Positions 24,501 to 37,965 of a DNA stretch of 64,000 nucleotides are shown here, in pieces. A program made the position numbers and the translations under genes. The stretch lies in the NCBI GenBank assembly GCA_964057225.1, contig OZ059900.1:21839638-21903637 (forward strand). The letters run 5' to 3'. The DNA comes from Auanema rhodensis (taxonomy: Eukaryota > Nematoda > Chromadorea > Rhabditida > Rhabditidae). Position 1 is the first letter of the stretch, and each line of letters starts with the position of its first letter. The notes below the pieces were generated by a model. That model ran no database searches, had not been told where the DNA came from, and saw only the letters and a program-made list of their open reading frames with translations.

Positions 24501-26676
24501 TGAGCTAAGTTTCATTGACATTGCATGAGTTTGAACACATGAAATCGTAAGTCAAAACCTTGTTTACAGCGAAATTTCCAAAAACTGGTTTTCCAGCATA
24601 ATAAAATATTTCTCATGGGAAATACTGTGTTTTTGTATTTTTCTAGTGTTCAGCATGTAAAATGCTTCATTTTAGTATGTAACACGCTGTAATTCGTTGC
24701 ATTTGACGACTCATATGAACAAAAATCGATTTAATCAATATTAGCCATAAGGGGCGTGCCCTCAGAATATGCTAATTTCCTTAATTTTCTAACCCCTGTT
24801 TTTTTGTCGTGAAAGTGGAACTAGACGTTGTACGAACAATTTTGAGCTAAGTTTCATTGACATTGCATGAGTTTGAACACATGAAATCGTAAGTCAAAAC
24901 CTTGTTTACAGCGAAATTTCCAAAAACTGGTTTTCCAGCATAATAAAATATTTCTCATGGGAAATACTGTGTTTTTGTATTTTTCTAGTGTTCAGCATGT
25001 AAAATGCTTCATTTTAGTATGTAACACGCTGTAATTTGTTGCATTTGACGACTCATATGAACAAAAATCGATTTAATCAATATTAGCCATAAGGGGCGTG
25101 CCCTCAGAATATGCTAATTTCCTTAATTTTCTAACCCCTGTTTTTTTGTCGTGAAAGTGGAACTAGACGTTGTACGAACAATTTTGAGCTAGGTTTCATT
25201 GACATTGCATGAGTTTGAACACATGAAATCGTAAGTCAAAACCTTGTTTACAGCGAAATTTCCAAAAACTGGTTTTCCAGCATAATAAAATATTTCTCAT
25301 GGGAAATACTGTGTTTTTGTATTTTACTAGTGTTCAGCATGTAAAATGCTTCATTTTAGTATGTAACACGCTGAAATTCGTTGCATTTGACGACTCATAT
25401 GAACAAAAATCGATTTAATCAATATTAGCCATAAGGGGCGTGCCCTCAGAATATGCTAATTTCCTTAATTTTCTAACCCCTGTTTTTTTGTCGTGAAAGT
25501 GGAACTAGACGTTGTACGAACAATTTTGAGCTAGGTTTCATTGACATTGCATGAGTTTGAACACATGAAATCGTAAGTCAAAACCTTGTTTACAGCGAAA
25601 TTTCCAAAAACTGGTTTTCCAGCATAATAAAATATTTCTCATGGGAAATACTGTGTTTTTGCATTTTTCTAGTGTTCAGCATGTAAAATGCTTCATTTTA
25701 GTATGTAACACGCTGAAATTCGTTGCATTTGACGACTCATATGAACAAAAATCGATTTAATCAATATTAGCCATAAGGGGCGTGCCCTCAGAATATGCTA
25801 ATTTCCTTAATTTTCTAACCCCTGTTTTTTTGTCGTGAAAGTGGAACTAGGCGTTGTACGAACAATTTTGAGCTAGGTTTCATTGACATTGCATGAGTTT
25901 GAACACATGAAATCGTAAGTGAAAACCTTGTTTACAGCGAAATTTCCAAAAACTGGTTTTCCAGCATAATAAAATATTTCTCATGGGAAATACTGTGTTT
26001 TTGTATTTTTCTAGTGTTCAGCATGTAAAATGCTTCATTTTAGTATGTAACACGCTGAAATTCGTTGCATTTGACGACTCATATGAACAAAAATCGATTT
26101 AATCAATATTAGCCATAAGGGGCGTGCCCTCAGAATATGCTAACTTCCTTAATTTTCTAACCCCTGTTTTTTTGTCGTGAAAGTGGAACTAGACGTTGTA
26201 CGAACAATTTTGAGCTAGGTTTCATTGACATTGCATGAGTTTGAACACATGAAATCGTAAGTCAAAACCTTGTTTACAGCGAAATTTCCAAAAACTGGTT
26301 TTCCAGCATAATAAAATATTTCTCATGGGAAATACTGTGTTTTTGTTTTTTTCTAGTGTTCAGCATGTAAAATGCTTAATTTTAGTATGTAACACGCTGA
26401 AATTCGTTGCATTTGACGACTCATATGAACAAAAATCGATTTAATCAATATTAGCCATAAGGGGCGTGCCCTCAGAATATGCTAATTTCCTTAATTTTCT
26501 AACCCCTGTTTTTTTGTCGTGAAAGTGGAACTAGACGTTGTACGAACAATTTTGAGCTAGGTTTCATTGACATTGCATGAGTTTGAACACATGAAATCGT
26601 AAGTCAAAACCTTGTTTACAGCGAAATTTCCAAAAACTGGTTTTCCAGCATAATAAAATATTTCTCATGGGAAATA

Positions 26677-29600
26677 CTGTGTTTTTGTATTTTTCTAGTG
26701 TTCAGCATGTAAAATGCTTCATTTTAGTATGTAACACGCTGAAATTCGTTGCATTTGACGACTCATATGAACAAAAATCGATTTAATCAATATTAGCCAT
26801 AAGGGGCGTGCCCTCAGAATATGCTAATTTCCTTAATTTTCTAACCCCTGTTTTTTTGTCGTGAAAGTGGAACTAGACGTTGTACGAACAATTTTGAGCT
26901 AGGTTTCATTGACATTGCATGAGTTTGAACACATGAAATCGTAAGTCAAAACCTTGTTTACAGCGAAATTTCCAAAAACTGGTTTTCCAGCATAATAAAA
27001 TATTTTTCATGAGAAATACTGTGTTTTTGTATTTTTCTAGTGTTCAGCATGTAAAATGCTTCATTTTAGTATGTAACACGCTGAAATTCGTTGCATTTGA
27101 CGACTCATATGAACAAAAATCGATTTAATCAATATTAGCCATAAGGGGCGTGCCCTCAGAATATGCTAATTTCCTTAATTTTCTAACCCCTGTTTTTTTT
27201 GTCGTGAAAGTGGAACTAGACGTTGTACAAACAATTTTGAGCTAGGTTTCATTGACATTGCATGAATTTGAACACATGAAATCGTAAGTGAAAACCTTGT
27301 TTACAGCGAAATTTCCAAAAACTGGTTTTCCAGCATAATAAAATATTTCTCATGGGAAATACTGTGTTTTTGTATTTTTCTAGTGTTCAGCATGTAAAAT
27401 GCTTCATTTTAGTATGTAACACGCTGAAATTCGTTGCATTTGACGACTCATATGAACAAAAATCGATTTAATCAATATTAGCCATAAGGGGCGTGCCCTC
27501 AGAATATGCTAATTTCCTTAATTTTCTAACCCCTGTTTTTTTGTCGTGAAAGTGGAACTAGGCGTTGTACGAACAATTTTGAGCTAGGTTTCATTGACAT
27601 TGCTTGAGTTTGAACACATGAAATCGTAAGTGAAAACCTTGTTTACAGCGAAATTTCCAAAAACTGGTTTTCCAGCATAATAAAATATTTCTCATGGGAA
27701 ATACTGTGTTTTTGTATTTTTCTAGTGTTCAGCATGTAAAATGCTTCATTTTAGTATGTAACACGCTGAAATTCGTTGCATTTGACGACTCATATGAACA
27801 AAAATCGATTTAATCAATATTAGCCATAAGGGGCGTGCCCTCAGAATATGCTAACTTCCTTAATTTTCTAACCCCTGTTTTTTTGTCGTGAAAGTGGAAC
27901 TAGACGTTGTACGAACAATTTTGAGCTAGGTTTCATTGATATTGCATGAGTTTGAACACATGAAATCGTAAGTCAAAACCTTGTTTACAGCGAAATTTCC
28001 AAAAACTGGTTTTCCAGCATAATAAAATATTTCTCATGGGAAATACTGTGTTTTTGTATTTTTCTAGTGTTCAGCATGTAAAATGCTTCATTTTAGTATG
28101 TAACACGCTGAAATTCGTTACATTTGACGACTCATATGAACAAAAATCGATTTAATCAATATTAGCCATAAGGGGCGTGCCCTCAGAATATGCTAATTTC
28201 CTTAATTTTCTAACCCCTGTTTTTTTGTCGTGAAAGTGGAACTAGACGTTGTACGAACAATTTTGAGCTAGGTTTCATTGACATTGCATGAGTTTGAACA
28301 CATGAAATCGTAAGTCAAAACCTTGTTTACAGCGAAATTTCCAAAAACTGGTTTTCCAGCATAATAAAATATTTCTCATGGGAAATACTGTGTTTTTGTA
28401 TTTTTCTAGTGTTCAGCATGTAAAATGCTTCATTTTAGTATGTAACACGCTGAAATTCGTTGCATTTGACGACTCATATGAACAAAAATCGATTTAATCA
28501 ATATTAGCTATAAGGGGCGTGCCCTCAGAATATGCTAATTTCCTTAATTTTCTAACCCCTGTTTTTTTGTCGTGAAAGTGGAACTAGACGTTGTACGAAC
28601 AATTTTGAGCTAAGTTTCATTGACATTGCATGAGTTTGAACACATGAAATCGTAAGTCAAAACCTTGTTTACAGCGAAATTTCCAAAAACTGGTTTTCCA
28701 GCATAATAAAATATTTCTCATGGGAAATACTGTGTTTTTGTATTTTTCTAGTGTTCAGCATGTAAAATGCTTCATTTTAGTATGTAACACGCTGTAATTC
28801 GTTGCATTTGACGACTCATATGAACAAAAATCGATTTAATCAATATTAGCCATAAGGGGCGTGCCCTCAGAATATGCTAATTTCCTTAATTTTCTAACCC
28901 CTGTTTTTTTGTCGTGAAAGTGGAACTAGACGTTGTACGAACAATTTTGAGCTAGGTTTCATTGACATTGCATGAGTTTGAACACATGAAATCGTAAGTC
29001 AAAACCTTGTTTACAGCGAAATTTCCAAAAACTGGTTTTCCAGCATAATAAAATATTTCTCATGGGAAATACTGTGTTTTTGTATTTTACTAGTGTTCAG
29101 CATGTAAAATACTTCATTTTAGTATGTAACACGCTGAAATTCGTTGCATTTGACGACTCATATGAACAAAAATCGATTTAATCAATATTAGCCATAAGGG
29201 GCGTGCCCTCAGAATATGCTAATTTCCTTAATTTTCTAACCCCTGTTTTTTTGTCGTGAAAGTGGAACTAGACGTTGTACGAACAATTTTGAGCTAGGTT
29301 TCATTGACATTGCATGAGTTTGAACACATGAAATCGTAAGTCAAAACCTTGTTTACAGCGAAATTTCCAAAAACTGGTTTTCCAGCATAATAAAATATTT
29401 CTCATGGGAAATACTGTGTTTTTGTATTTTTCTAGTGTTCAGCATGTAAAATGCTTCATTTTAGTATGTAACACGCTGAAATTCGTTGCATTTGACGACT
29501 CATATGAACAAAAATCGATTTAATCAATATTAGCCATAAGGGGCGTGCCCTCAGAATATGCTAATTTCCTTAATTTTCTAACCCCTGTTTTTTTGTCGTG

Positions 29601-30781
29601 AAAGTGGAACTAGGCGTTGTACGAACAATTTTGAGCTAGGTTTCATTGACATTGCATGAGTTTGAACACATGAAATCGTAAGTGAAAACCTTGTTTACAG
29701 CGAAATTTCCAAAAACTGGTTTTCCAGCATAATAAAATATTTCTCATGGGAAATACTGTGTTTTTGTATTTTTCTAGTGTTCAGCATGTAAAATGCTTCA
29801 TTTTAGTATGTAACACGCTGAAATTCGTTGCATTTGACGACTCATATGAACAAAAATCGATTTAATCAATATTAGCCATAAGGGGCGTGCCCTCAGAATA
29901 TGCTAACTTCCTTAATTTTCTAACCCCTGTTTTTTTGTCGTGAAAGTGGAACTAGACGTTGTACGAACAATTTTGAGCTAGGTTTCATTGACATTGCATG
30001 AGTTTGAACACATGAAATCGTAAGTCAAAACCTTGTTTACAGCGAAATTTCCAAAAACTGGTTTTCCAGCATAATAAAATATTTCTCATGGGAAATACTG
30101 TGTTTTTGTTTTTTTCTAGTGTTCAGCATGTAAAATGCTTAATTTTAGTATGTAACACGCTGAAATTCGTTGCATTTGACGACTCATATGAACAAAAATC
30201 GATTTAATCAATATTAGCCATAAGGGGCGTGCCCTCAGAATATGCTAATTTCCTTAATTTTCTAACCCCTGTTTTTTTGTCGTGAAAGTGGAACTAGACG
30301 TTGTACGAACAATTTTGAGCTAGGTTTCATTGACATTGCATGAGTTTGAACACATGAAATCGTAAGTCAAAACCTTGTTTACAGCGAAATTTCCAAAAAC
30401 TGGTTTTCCAGCATAATAAAATATTTCTCATGGGAAATACTGTGTTTTTGTATTTTTCTAGTGTTCAGCATGTAAAATGTTTCATTTTAGTATGTAACAC
30501 GCTGAAATTCGTTACATTTGACGACTCATATGAACAAAAATCGATTTAATCAATATTAGCCATAAGGGGCGTGCCCTCAGAATATGCTAATTTCCTTAAT
30601 TTTCTAACCCCTGTTTTTTTGTCGTGAAAGTGGAACTAGACGTTGTACGAACAATTTTGAGCTAGGTTTCATTGACATTGCATGAGTTTGAACACATGAA
30701 ATCGTAAGTCAAAACCTTGTTTACAGCGAAATTTCCAAAAACTGGTTTTCCAGCATAATAAAATATTTCTCATGGGAAATA
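26677..30781 (+). repeat. Twelve-monomer higher-order unit, copy 1 (copies 79-90)
   Basis: The marker order is: TTTTTCATGAG; T8 with GTACAAAC and GCATGAATTT; AGGCG with GCTTGAG; GCTAACTT with GATATT; CGTTACAT; GCTATA with AAG; CTGTAATT; TTTACTAG; AGGCG with GTGAAAAC; GCTAACTT; T-rich start with TAATTTTAG; and a final AAATGTTTC/CGTTACAT copy. The next 12 copies repeat this order. Two otherwise rare changes, GCTTGAG and GATATT, lie 4105 and 4104 bp apart between the units, which fixes the register independently of the common variants. Length is 4105 bp. Confidence 0.9.
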
Positions 30782-33700
30782 CTGTGTTTTTGTATTTTTC
30801 TAGTGTTCAGCATGTAAAATGCTTCATTTTAGTATGTAACACGCTGAAATTCGTTGCATTTGACGACTCATATGAACAAAAATCGATTTAATCAATATTA
30901 GCCATAAGGGGCGTGCCCTCAGAATATGCTAATTTCCTTAATTTTCTAACCCCTGTTTTTTTGTCGTGAAAGTGGAACTAGACGTTGTACGAACAATTTT
31001 GAGCTAGGTTTCATTGACATTGCATGAGTTTGAACACATGAAATCGTAAGTCAAAACCTTGTTTACAGCGAAATTTCCAAAAACTGGTTTTCCAGCATAA
31101 TAAAATATTTTTCATGAGAAATACTGTGTTTTTGTATTTTTCTAGTGTTCAGCATGTAAAATGCTTCATTTTAGTATGTAACACGCTGAAATTCGTTGCA
31201 TTTGACGACTCATATGAACAAAAATCGATTTAATCAATATTAGCCATAAGGGGCGTGCCCTCAGAATATGCTAATTTCCTTAATTTTCTAACCCCTGTTT
31301 TTTTTGTCGTGAAAGTGGAACTAGACGTTGTACAAACAATTTTGAGCTAGGTTTCATTGACATTGCATGAATTTGAACACATGAAATCGTAAGTCAAAAC
31401 CTTGTTTACAGCGAAATTTCCAAAAACTGGTTTTCCAGCATAATAAAATATTTCTCATGGGAAATACTGTGTTTTTGTATTTTTCTAGTGTTCAGCATGT
31501 AAAATGCTTCATTTTAGTATGTAACACGCTGAAATTCGTTGCATTTGACGACTCATATGAACAAAAATCGATTTAATCAATATTAGCCATAAGGGGCGTG
31601 CCCTCAGAATATGCTAATTTCCTTAATTTTCTAACCCCTGTTTTTTTGTCGTGAAAGTGGAACTAGGCGTTGTACGAACAATTTTGAGCTAGGTTTCATT
31701 GACATTGCTTGAGTTTGAACACATGAAATCGTAAGTGAAAACCTTGTTTACAGCGAAATTTCCAAAAACTGGTTTTCCAGCATAATAAAATATTTCTCAT
31801 GGGAAATACTGTGTTTTTGTATTTTTCTAGTGTTCAGCATGTAAAATGCTTCATTTTAGTATGTAACACGCTGAAATTCGTTGCATTTGACGACTCATAT
31901 GAACAAAAATCGATTTAATCAATATTAGCCATAAGGGGCGTGCCCTCAGAATATGCTAACTTCCTTAATTTTCTAACCCCTGTTTTTTTGTCGTGAAAGT
32001 GGAACTAGACGTTGTACGAACAATTTTGAGCTAGGTTTCATTGATATTGCATGAGTTTGAACACATGAAATCGTAAGTCAAAACCTTGTTTACAGCGAAA
32101 TTTCCAAAAACTGGTTTTCCAGCATAATAAAATATTTCTCATGGGAAATACTGTGTTTTTGTATTTTTCTAGTGTTCAGCATGTAAAATGCTTCATTTTA
32201 GTATGTAACACGCTGAAATTCGTTACATTTGACGACTCATATGAACAAAAATCGATTTAATCAATATTAGCCATAAGGGGCGTGCCCTCAGAATATGCTA
32301 ATTTCCTTAATTTTCTAACCCCTGTTTTTTTGTCGTGAAAGTGGAACTAGACGTTGTACGAACAATTTTGAGCTAGGTTTCATTGACATTGCATGAGTTT
32401 GAACACATGAAATCGTAAGTCAAAACCTTGTTTACAGCGAAATTTCCAAAAACTGGTTTTCCAGCATAATAAAATATTTCTCATGGGAAATACTGTGTTT
32501 TTGTATTTTTCTAGTGTTCAGCATGTAAAATGCTTCATTTTAGTATGTAACACGCTGAAATTCGTTGCATTTGACGACTCATATGAACAAAAATCGATTT
32601 AATCAATATTAGCTATAAGGGGCGTGCCCTCAGAATATGCTAATTTCCTTAATTTTCTAACCCCTGTTTTTTTGTCGTGAAAGTGGAACTAGACGTTGTA
32701 CGAACAATTTTGAGCTAAGTTTCATTGACATTGCATGAGTTTGAACACATGAAATCGTAAGTCAAAACCTTGTTTACAGCGAAATTTCCAAAAACTGGTT
32801 TTCCAGCATAATAAAATATTTCTCATGGGAAATACTGTGTTTTTGTATTTTTCTAGTGTTCAGCATGTAAAATGCTTCATTTTAGTATGTAACACGCTGT
32901 AATTCGTTGCATTTGACGACTCATATGAACAAAAATCGATTTAATCAATATTAGCCATAAGGGGCGTGCCCTCAGAATATGCTAATTTCCTTAATTTTCT
33001 AACCCCTGTTTTTTTGTCGTGAAACTGGAACTAGACGTTGTACGAACAATTTTGAGCTAGGTTTCATTGACATTGCATGAGTTTGAACACATGAAATCGT
33101 AAGTCAAAACCTTGTTTACAGCGAAATTTCCAAAAACTGGTTTTCCAGCATAATAAAATATTTCTCATGGGAAATACTGTGTTTTTGTATTTTACTAGTG
33201 TTCAGCATGTAAAATGCTTCATTTTAGTATGTAACACGCTGAAATTCGTTGCATTTGACGACTCATATGAACAAAAATCGATTTAATCAATATTAGCCAT
33301 AAGGGGCGTGCCCTCAGAATATGCTAATTTCCTTAATTTTCTAACCCCTGTTTTTTTGTCGTGAAAGTGGAACTAGACGTTGTACGAACAATTTTGAGCT
33401 AGGTTTCATTGACATTGCATGAGTTTGAACACATGAAATCGTAAGTCAAAACCTTGTTTACAGCGAAATTTCCAAAAACTGGTTTTCCAGCATAATAAAA
33501 TATTTCTCATGGGAAATACTGTGTTTTTGTATTTTTCTAGTGTTCAGCATGTAAAATGCTTCATTTTAGTATGTAACACGCTGAAATTCGTTGCATTTGA
33601 CGACTCATATGAACAAAAATCGATTTAATCAATATTAGCCATAAGGGGCGTGCCCTCAGAATATGCTAATTTCCTTAATTTTCTAACCCCTGTTTTTTTG

Positions 33701-34887
33701 TCGTGAAAGTGGAACTAGGCGTTGTACGAACAATTTTGAGCTAGGTTTCATTGACATTGCATGAGTTTGAACACATGAAATCGTAAGTGAAAACCTTGTT
33801 TACAGCGAAATTTCCAAAAACTGGTTTTCCAGCATAATAAAATATTTCTCATGGGAAATACTGTGTTTTTGTATTTTTCTAGTGTTCAGCATGTAAAATG
33901 CTTCATTTTAGTATGTAACACGCTGAAATTCGTTGCATTTGACGACTCATATGAACAAAAATCGATTTAATCAATATTAGCCATAAGGGGCGTGCCCTCA
34001 GAATATGCTAATTTCCTTAATTTTCTAACCCCTGTTTTTTTGTCGTGAAAGTGGAACTAGGCGTTGAACGAACAATTTTGAGCTAGGTTTCATTGACATT
34101 GCATGAGTTTGAACACATGAAATCGTAAGTCAAAACCTTGTTTACAGCGAAATTTCCAAAAACTGGTTTTCCAGCATAATAAAATATTTCTCATGGGAAA
34201 TACTGTGTTTTTGTTTTTTTCTAGTGTTCAGCATGTAAAATGCTTAATTTTAGTATGTAACACGCTGAAATTCGTTGCATTTGACGACTCATATGAACAA
34301 AAATCGATTTAATCAATATTAGCCATAAGGGGCGTGCCCTCAGAATATGCTAATTTCCTTAATTTTCTAACCCCTGTTTTTTTGTCGTGAAAGTGGAACT
34401 AGACGTTGTACGAACAATTTTGAGCTAGGTTTCATTGACATTGCATGAGTTTGAACACATGAAATCGTAAGTCAAAACCTTGTTTACAGCGAAATTTCCA
34501 AAAACTGGTTTTCCAGCATAATAAAATATTTTTCATGAGAAATACTGTGTTTTTGTATTTTTCTAGTGTTCAGAATGTAAAATGCTTCATTTTAGTATGT
34601 AACACGCTGAAATTCGTTGCATTTGACGACTCATATGAACAAAAATCGATTTAATCAATATTAGCCATAAGGGGCGTGCCCTCAGAATATGCTAATTTCC
34701 TTAATTTTCTAACCCCTGTTTTTTTTGTCGTGAAAGTGGAACTAAGCGTTGTACAAACAATTTTGAGCTAGGTTTCATTGACATTGCATGAATTTGAACA
34801 CATGAAATCGTAAGTCAAAACCTTGTTTACAGCGAAATTTCCAAAAACTGGTTTTCCAGCATAATAAAATATTTCTCATGGGAAATA
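30782..34887 (+). repeat. Twelve-monomer higher-order unit, copy 2 (copies 91-102)
   Basis: Monomers 1-9 match the first unit one for one, apart from single changes such as GAAACTGG in the seventh. Monomer 10 (33861-34202) is replaced by an AGGCG/GTTGAACG type. Monomer 11 carries TAATTTTAG as expected but ends with TTTTTCATGAG, and monomer 12 is of the GTACAAAC type. The unit therefore runs early into the start of a further unit, as if one copy had been lost by unequal exchange. Confidence 0.9.
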
Positions 34888-35913
34888 CTGTGTTTTTGTA
34901 TTTTTCTAGTGTTCAGCATGTAAAATGCTTCATTTTAGTATGTAACACGCTGAAATTCGTTGCATTTGACGACTCATATGAACAAAAATCGATTTAATCA
35001 ATATTAGCCATAAGGGGCGTGCCCTCAGAATATGCTAACTTCCTTAATTTTCTAACCCCTGTTTTTTTGTCGTGAAAGTGGAACTAGACGTTGTACGAAC
35101 AATTTTGAGCTAGGTTTCATTGACATTGCATGAGTTTGAACACATGAAATCGTAAGTCAAAACCTTGTTTACAGCGAAATTTCCAAAAACTGGTTTTCCA
35201 GCATAATAAAATATTTCTCATGGGAAATACTGTGTTTTTGTATTTTTCTAGTGTTCAGCATGTAAAATGTTTCATTTTAGTATGTAACACGCTGAAATTC
35301 GTTACATTTGACGACTCATATGAACAAAAATCGATTTAATCAATATTAGCCATAAGGGGCGTGCCCTCAGAATATGCTAATTTCCTTAATTTTCTAACCC
35401 CTGTTTTTTTGTCGTGAAAGTGGAACTAGACGTTGTACGAACAATTTTGAGCTAGGTTTCATTGACATTGCATGAGTTTGAACACATGAAATCGTAAGTC
35501 AAAACCTTGTTTACAGCGAAATTTCCAAAAACTGGTTTTCCAGCATAATAAAATATTTCTCATGGGAAATACTGTGTTTTTGTATTTTTCTAGTGTTCAG
35601 CATGTAAAATGCTTCATTTTAGTATGTAACACGCTGAAATTCGTTGCATTTGACGACTCATATGAACAAAAATCGATTTAATCAATATTAGCTATAAGGG
35701 GCGTGCCCTCAGAATATGCTAATTTCCTTAATTTTCTAACCCCTGTTTTTTTGTCGTGAAAGTGGAACTAGACGTTGTACGAACAATTTTGAGCTAAGTT
35801 TCATTGACATTGCATGAGTTTGAACACATGAAATCGTAAGTCAAAACCTTGTTTACAGCGAAATTTCCAAAAACTGGTTTTCCAGCATAATAAAATATTT
35901 CTCATGGGAAATA
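34888..35913 (+). repeat. Three-monomer duplication, copy 1 (copies 103-105)
   Basis: The order is GCTAACTT; AAATGTTTC with CGTTACAT; GCTATA with AAG. This is a segment of the 12-mer order. The next 1026 bp repeat it without any difference that I noticed, which suggests a very recent tandem duplication. Confidence 0.85.
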
Positions 35914-36939
35914 CTGTGTTTTTGTATTTTTCTAGTGTTCAGCATGTAAAATGCTTCATTTTAGTATGTAACACGCTGAAATTCGTTGCATTTGACGACT
36001 CATATGAACAAAAATCGATTTAATCAATATTAGCCATAAGGGGCGTGCCCTCAGAATATGCTAACTTCCTTAATTTTCTAACCCCTGTTTTTTTGTCGTG
36101 AAAGTGGAACTAGACGTTGTACGAACAATTTTGAGCTAGGTTTCATTGACATTGCATGAGTTTGAACACATGAAATCGTAAGTCAAAACCTTGTTTACAG
36201 CGAAATTTCCAAAAACTGGTTTTCCAGCATAATAAAATATTTCTCATGGGAAATACTGTGTTTTTGTATTTTTCTAGTGTTCAGCATGTAAAATGTTTCA
36301 TTTTAGTATGTAACACGCTGAAATTCGTTACATTTGACGACTCATATGAACAAAAATCGATTTAATCAATATTAGCCATAAGGGGCGTGCCCTCAGAATA
36401 TGCTAATTTCCTTAATTTTCTAACCCCTGTTTTTTTGTCGTGAAAGTGGAACTAGACGTTGTACGAACAATTTTGAGCTAGGTTTCATTGACATTGCATG
36501 AGTTTGAACACATGAAATCGTAAGTCAAAACCTTGTTTACAGCGAAATTTCCAAAAACTGGTTTTCCAGCATAATAAAATATTTCTCATGGGAAATACTG
36601 TGTTTTTGTATTTTTCTAGTGTTCAGCATGTAAAATGCTTCATTTTAGTATGTAACACGCTGAAATTCGTTGCATTTGACGACTCATATGAACAAAAATC
36701 GATTTAATCAATATTAGCTATAAGGGGCGTGCCCTCAGAATATGCTAATTTCCTTAATTTTCTAACCCCTGTTTTTTTGTCGTGAAAGTGGAACTAGACG
36801 TTGTACGAACAATTTTGAGCTAAGTTTCATTGACATTGCATGAGTTTGAACACATGAAATCGTAAGTCAAAACCTTGTTTACAGCGAAATTTCCAAAAAC
36901 TGGTTTTCCAGCATAATAAAATATTTCTCATGGGAAATA
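35914..36939 (+). repeat. Three-monomer duplication, copy 2 (copies 106-108)
   Basis: Second copy of the 1026-bp unit. It is followed at 36940 by two CTGTAATT monomers and a TTTACTAG monomer, which resumes the 12-mer order to the end of domain II. Confidence 0.85.
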
Positions 36940-37965
36940 CTGTGTTTTTGTATTTTTCTAGTGTTCAGCATGTAAAATGCTTCATTTTAGTATGTAACAC
37001 GCTGTAATTCGTTGCATTTGACGACTCATATGAACAAAAATCGATTTAATCAATATTAGCCATAAGGGGCGTGCCCTCAGAATATGCTAATTTCCTTAAT
37101 TTTCTAACCCCTGTTTTTTTGTCGTGAAAGTGGAACTAGACGTTGTACGAACAATTTTGAGCTAAGTTTCATTGACATTGCATGAGTTTGAACACATGAA
37201 ATCGTAAGTCAAAACCTTGTTTACAGCGAAATTTCCAAAAACTGGTTTTCCAGCATAATAAAATATTTCTCATGGGAAATACTGTGTTTTTGTATTTTTC
37301 TAGTGTTCAGCATGTAAAATGCTTCATTTTAGTATGTAACACGCTGTAATTCGTTGCATTTGACGACTCATATGAACAAAAATCGATTTAATCAATATTA
37401 GCCATAAGGGGCGTGCCCTCAGAATATGCTAATTTCCTTAATTTTCTAACCCCTGTTTTTTTGTCGTGAAAGTGGAACTAGACGTTGTACGAACAATTTT
37501 GAGCTAGGTTTCATTGACATTGCATGAGTTTGAACACATGAAATCGTAAGTCAAAACCTTGTTTACAGCGAAATTTCCAAAAACTGGTTTTCCAGCATAA
37601 TAAAATATTTCTCATGGGAAATACTGTGTTTTTGTATTTTACTAGTGTTCAGCATGTAAAATGCTTCATTTTAGTATGTAACACGCTGAAATTCGTTGCA
37701 TTTGACGACTCATATGAACAAAAATCGATTTAATCAATATTAGCCATAAGGGGCGTGCCCTCAGAATATGCTAATTTCCTTAATTTTCTAACCCCTGTTT
37801 TTTTGTCGTGAAAGTGGAACTAGACGTTGTACGAACAATTTTGAGCTAGGTTTCATTGACATTGCATGAGTTTGAACACATGAAATCGTAAGTCAAAACC
37901 TTGTTTACAGCGAAATTTCCAAAAACTGGTTTTCCAGCATAATAAAATATTTCTCATGGGAAATA

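Larger units (their letters stand above)
20178..37965 (+). repeat. Domain II of the array (copies 60-111)
   Basis: Diagnostic variants here are GCTAACTT for GCTAATTT, CGTTACAT for CGTTGCAT, GCTATAAG for GCCATAAG, CTGTAATT for CTGAAATT, TTTACTAG for TTTTCTAG, and the linked set AGGCG with GTGAAAAC. GTGTG and TTTCAG are absent. The variants recur in a fixed order and define a 12-monomer higher-order unit, best seen twice at 26677-34887. Partial earlier versions of the order occur at 21204-26676 and a shortened version at 34888-37965. Confidence 0.75.
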
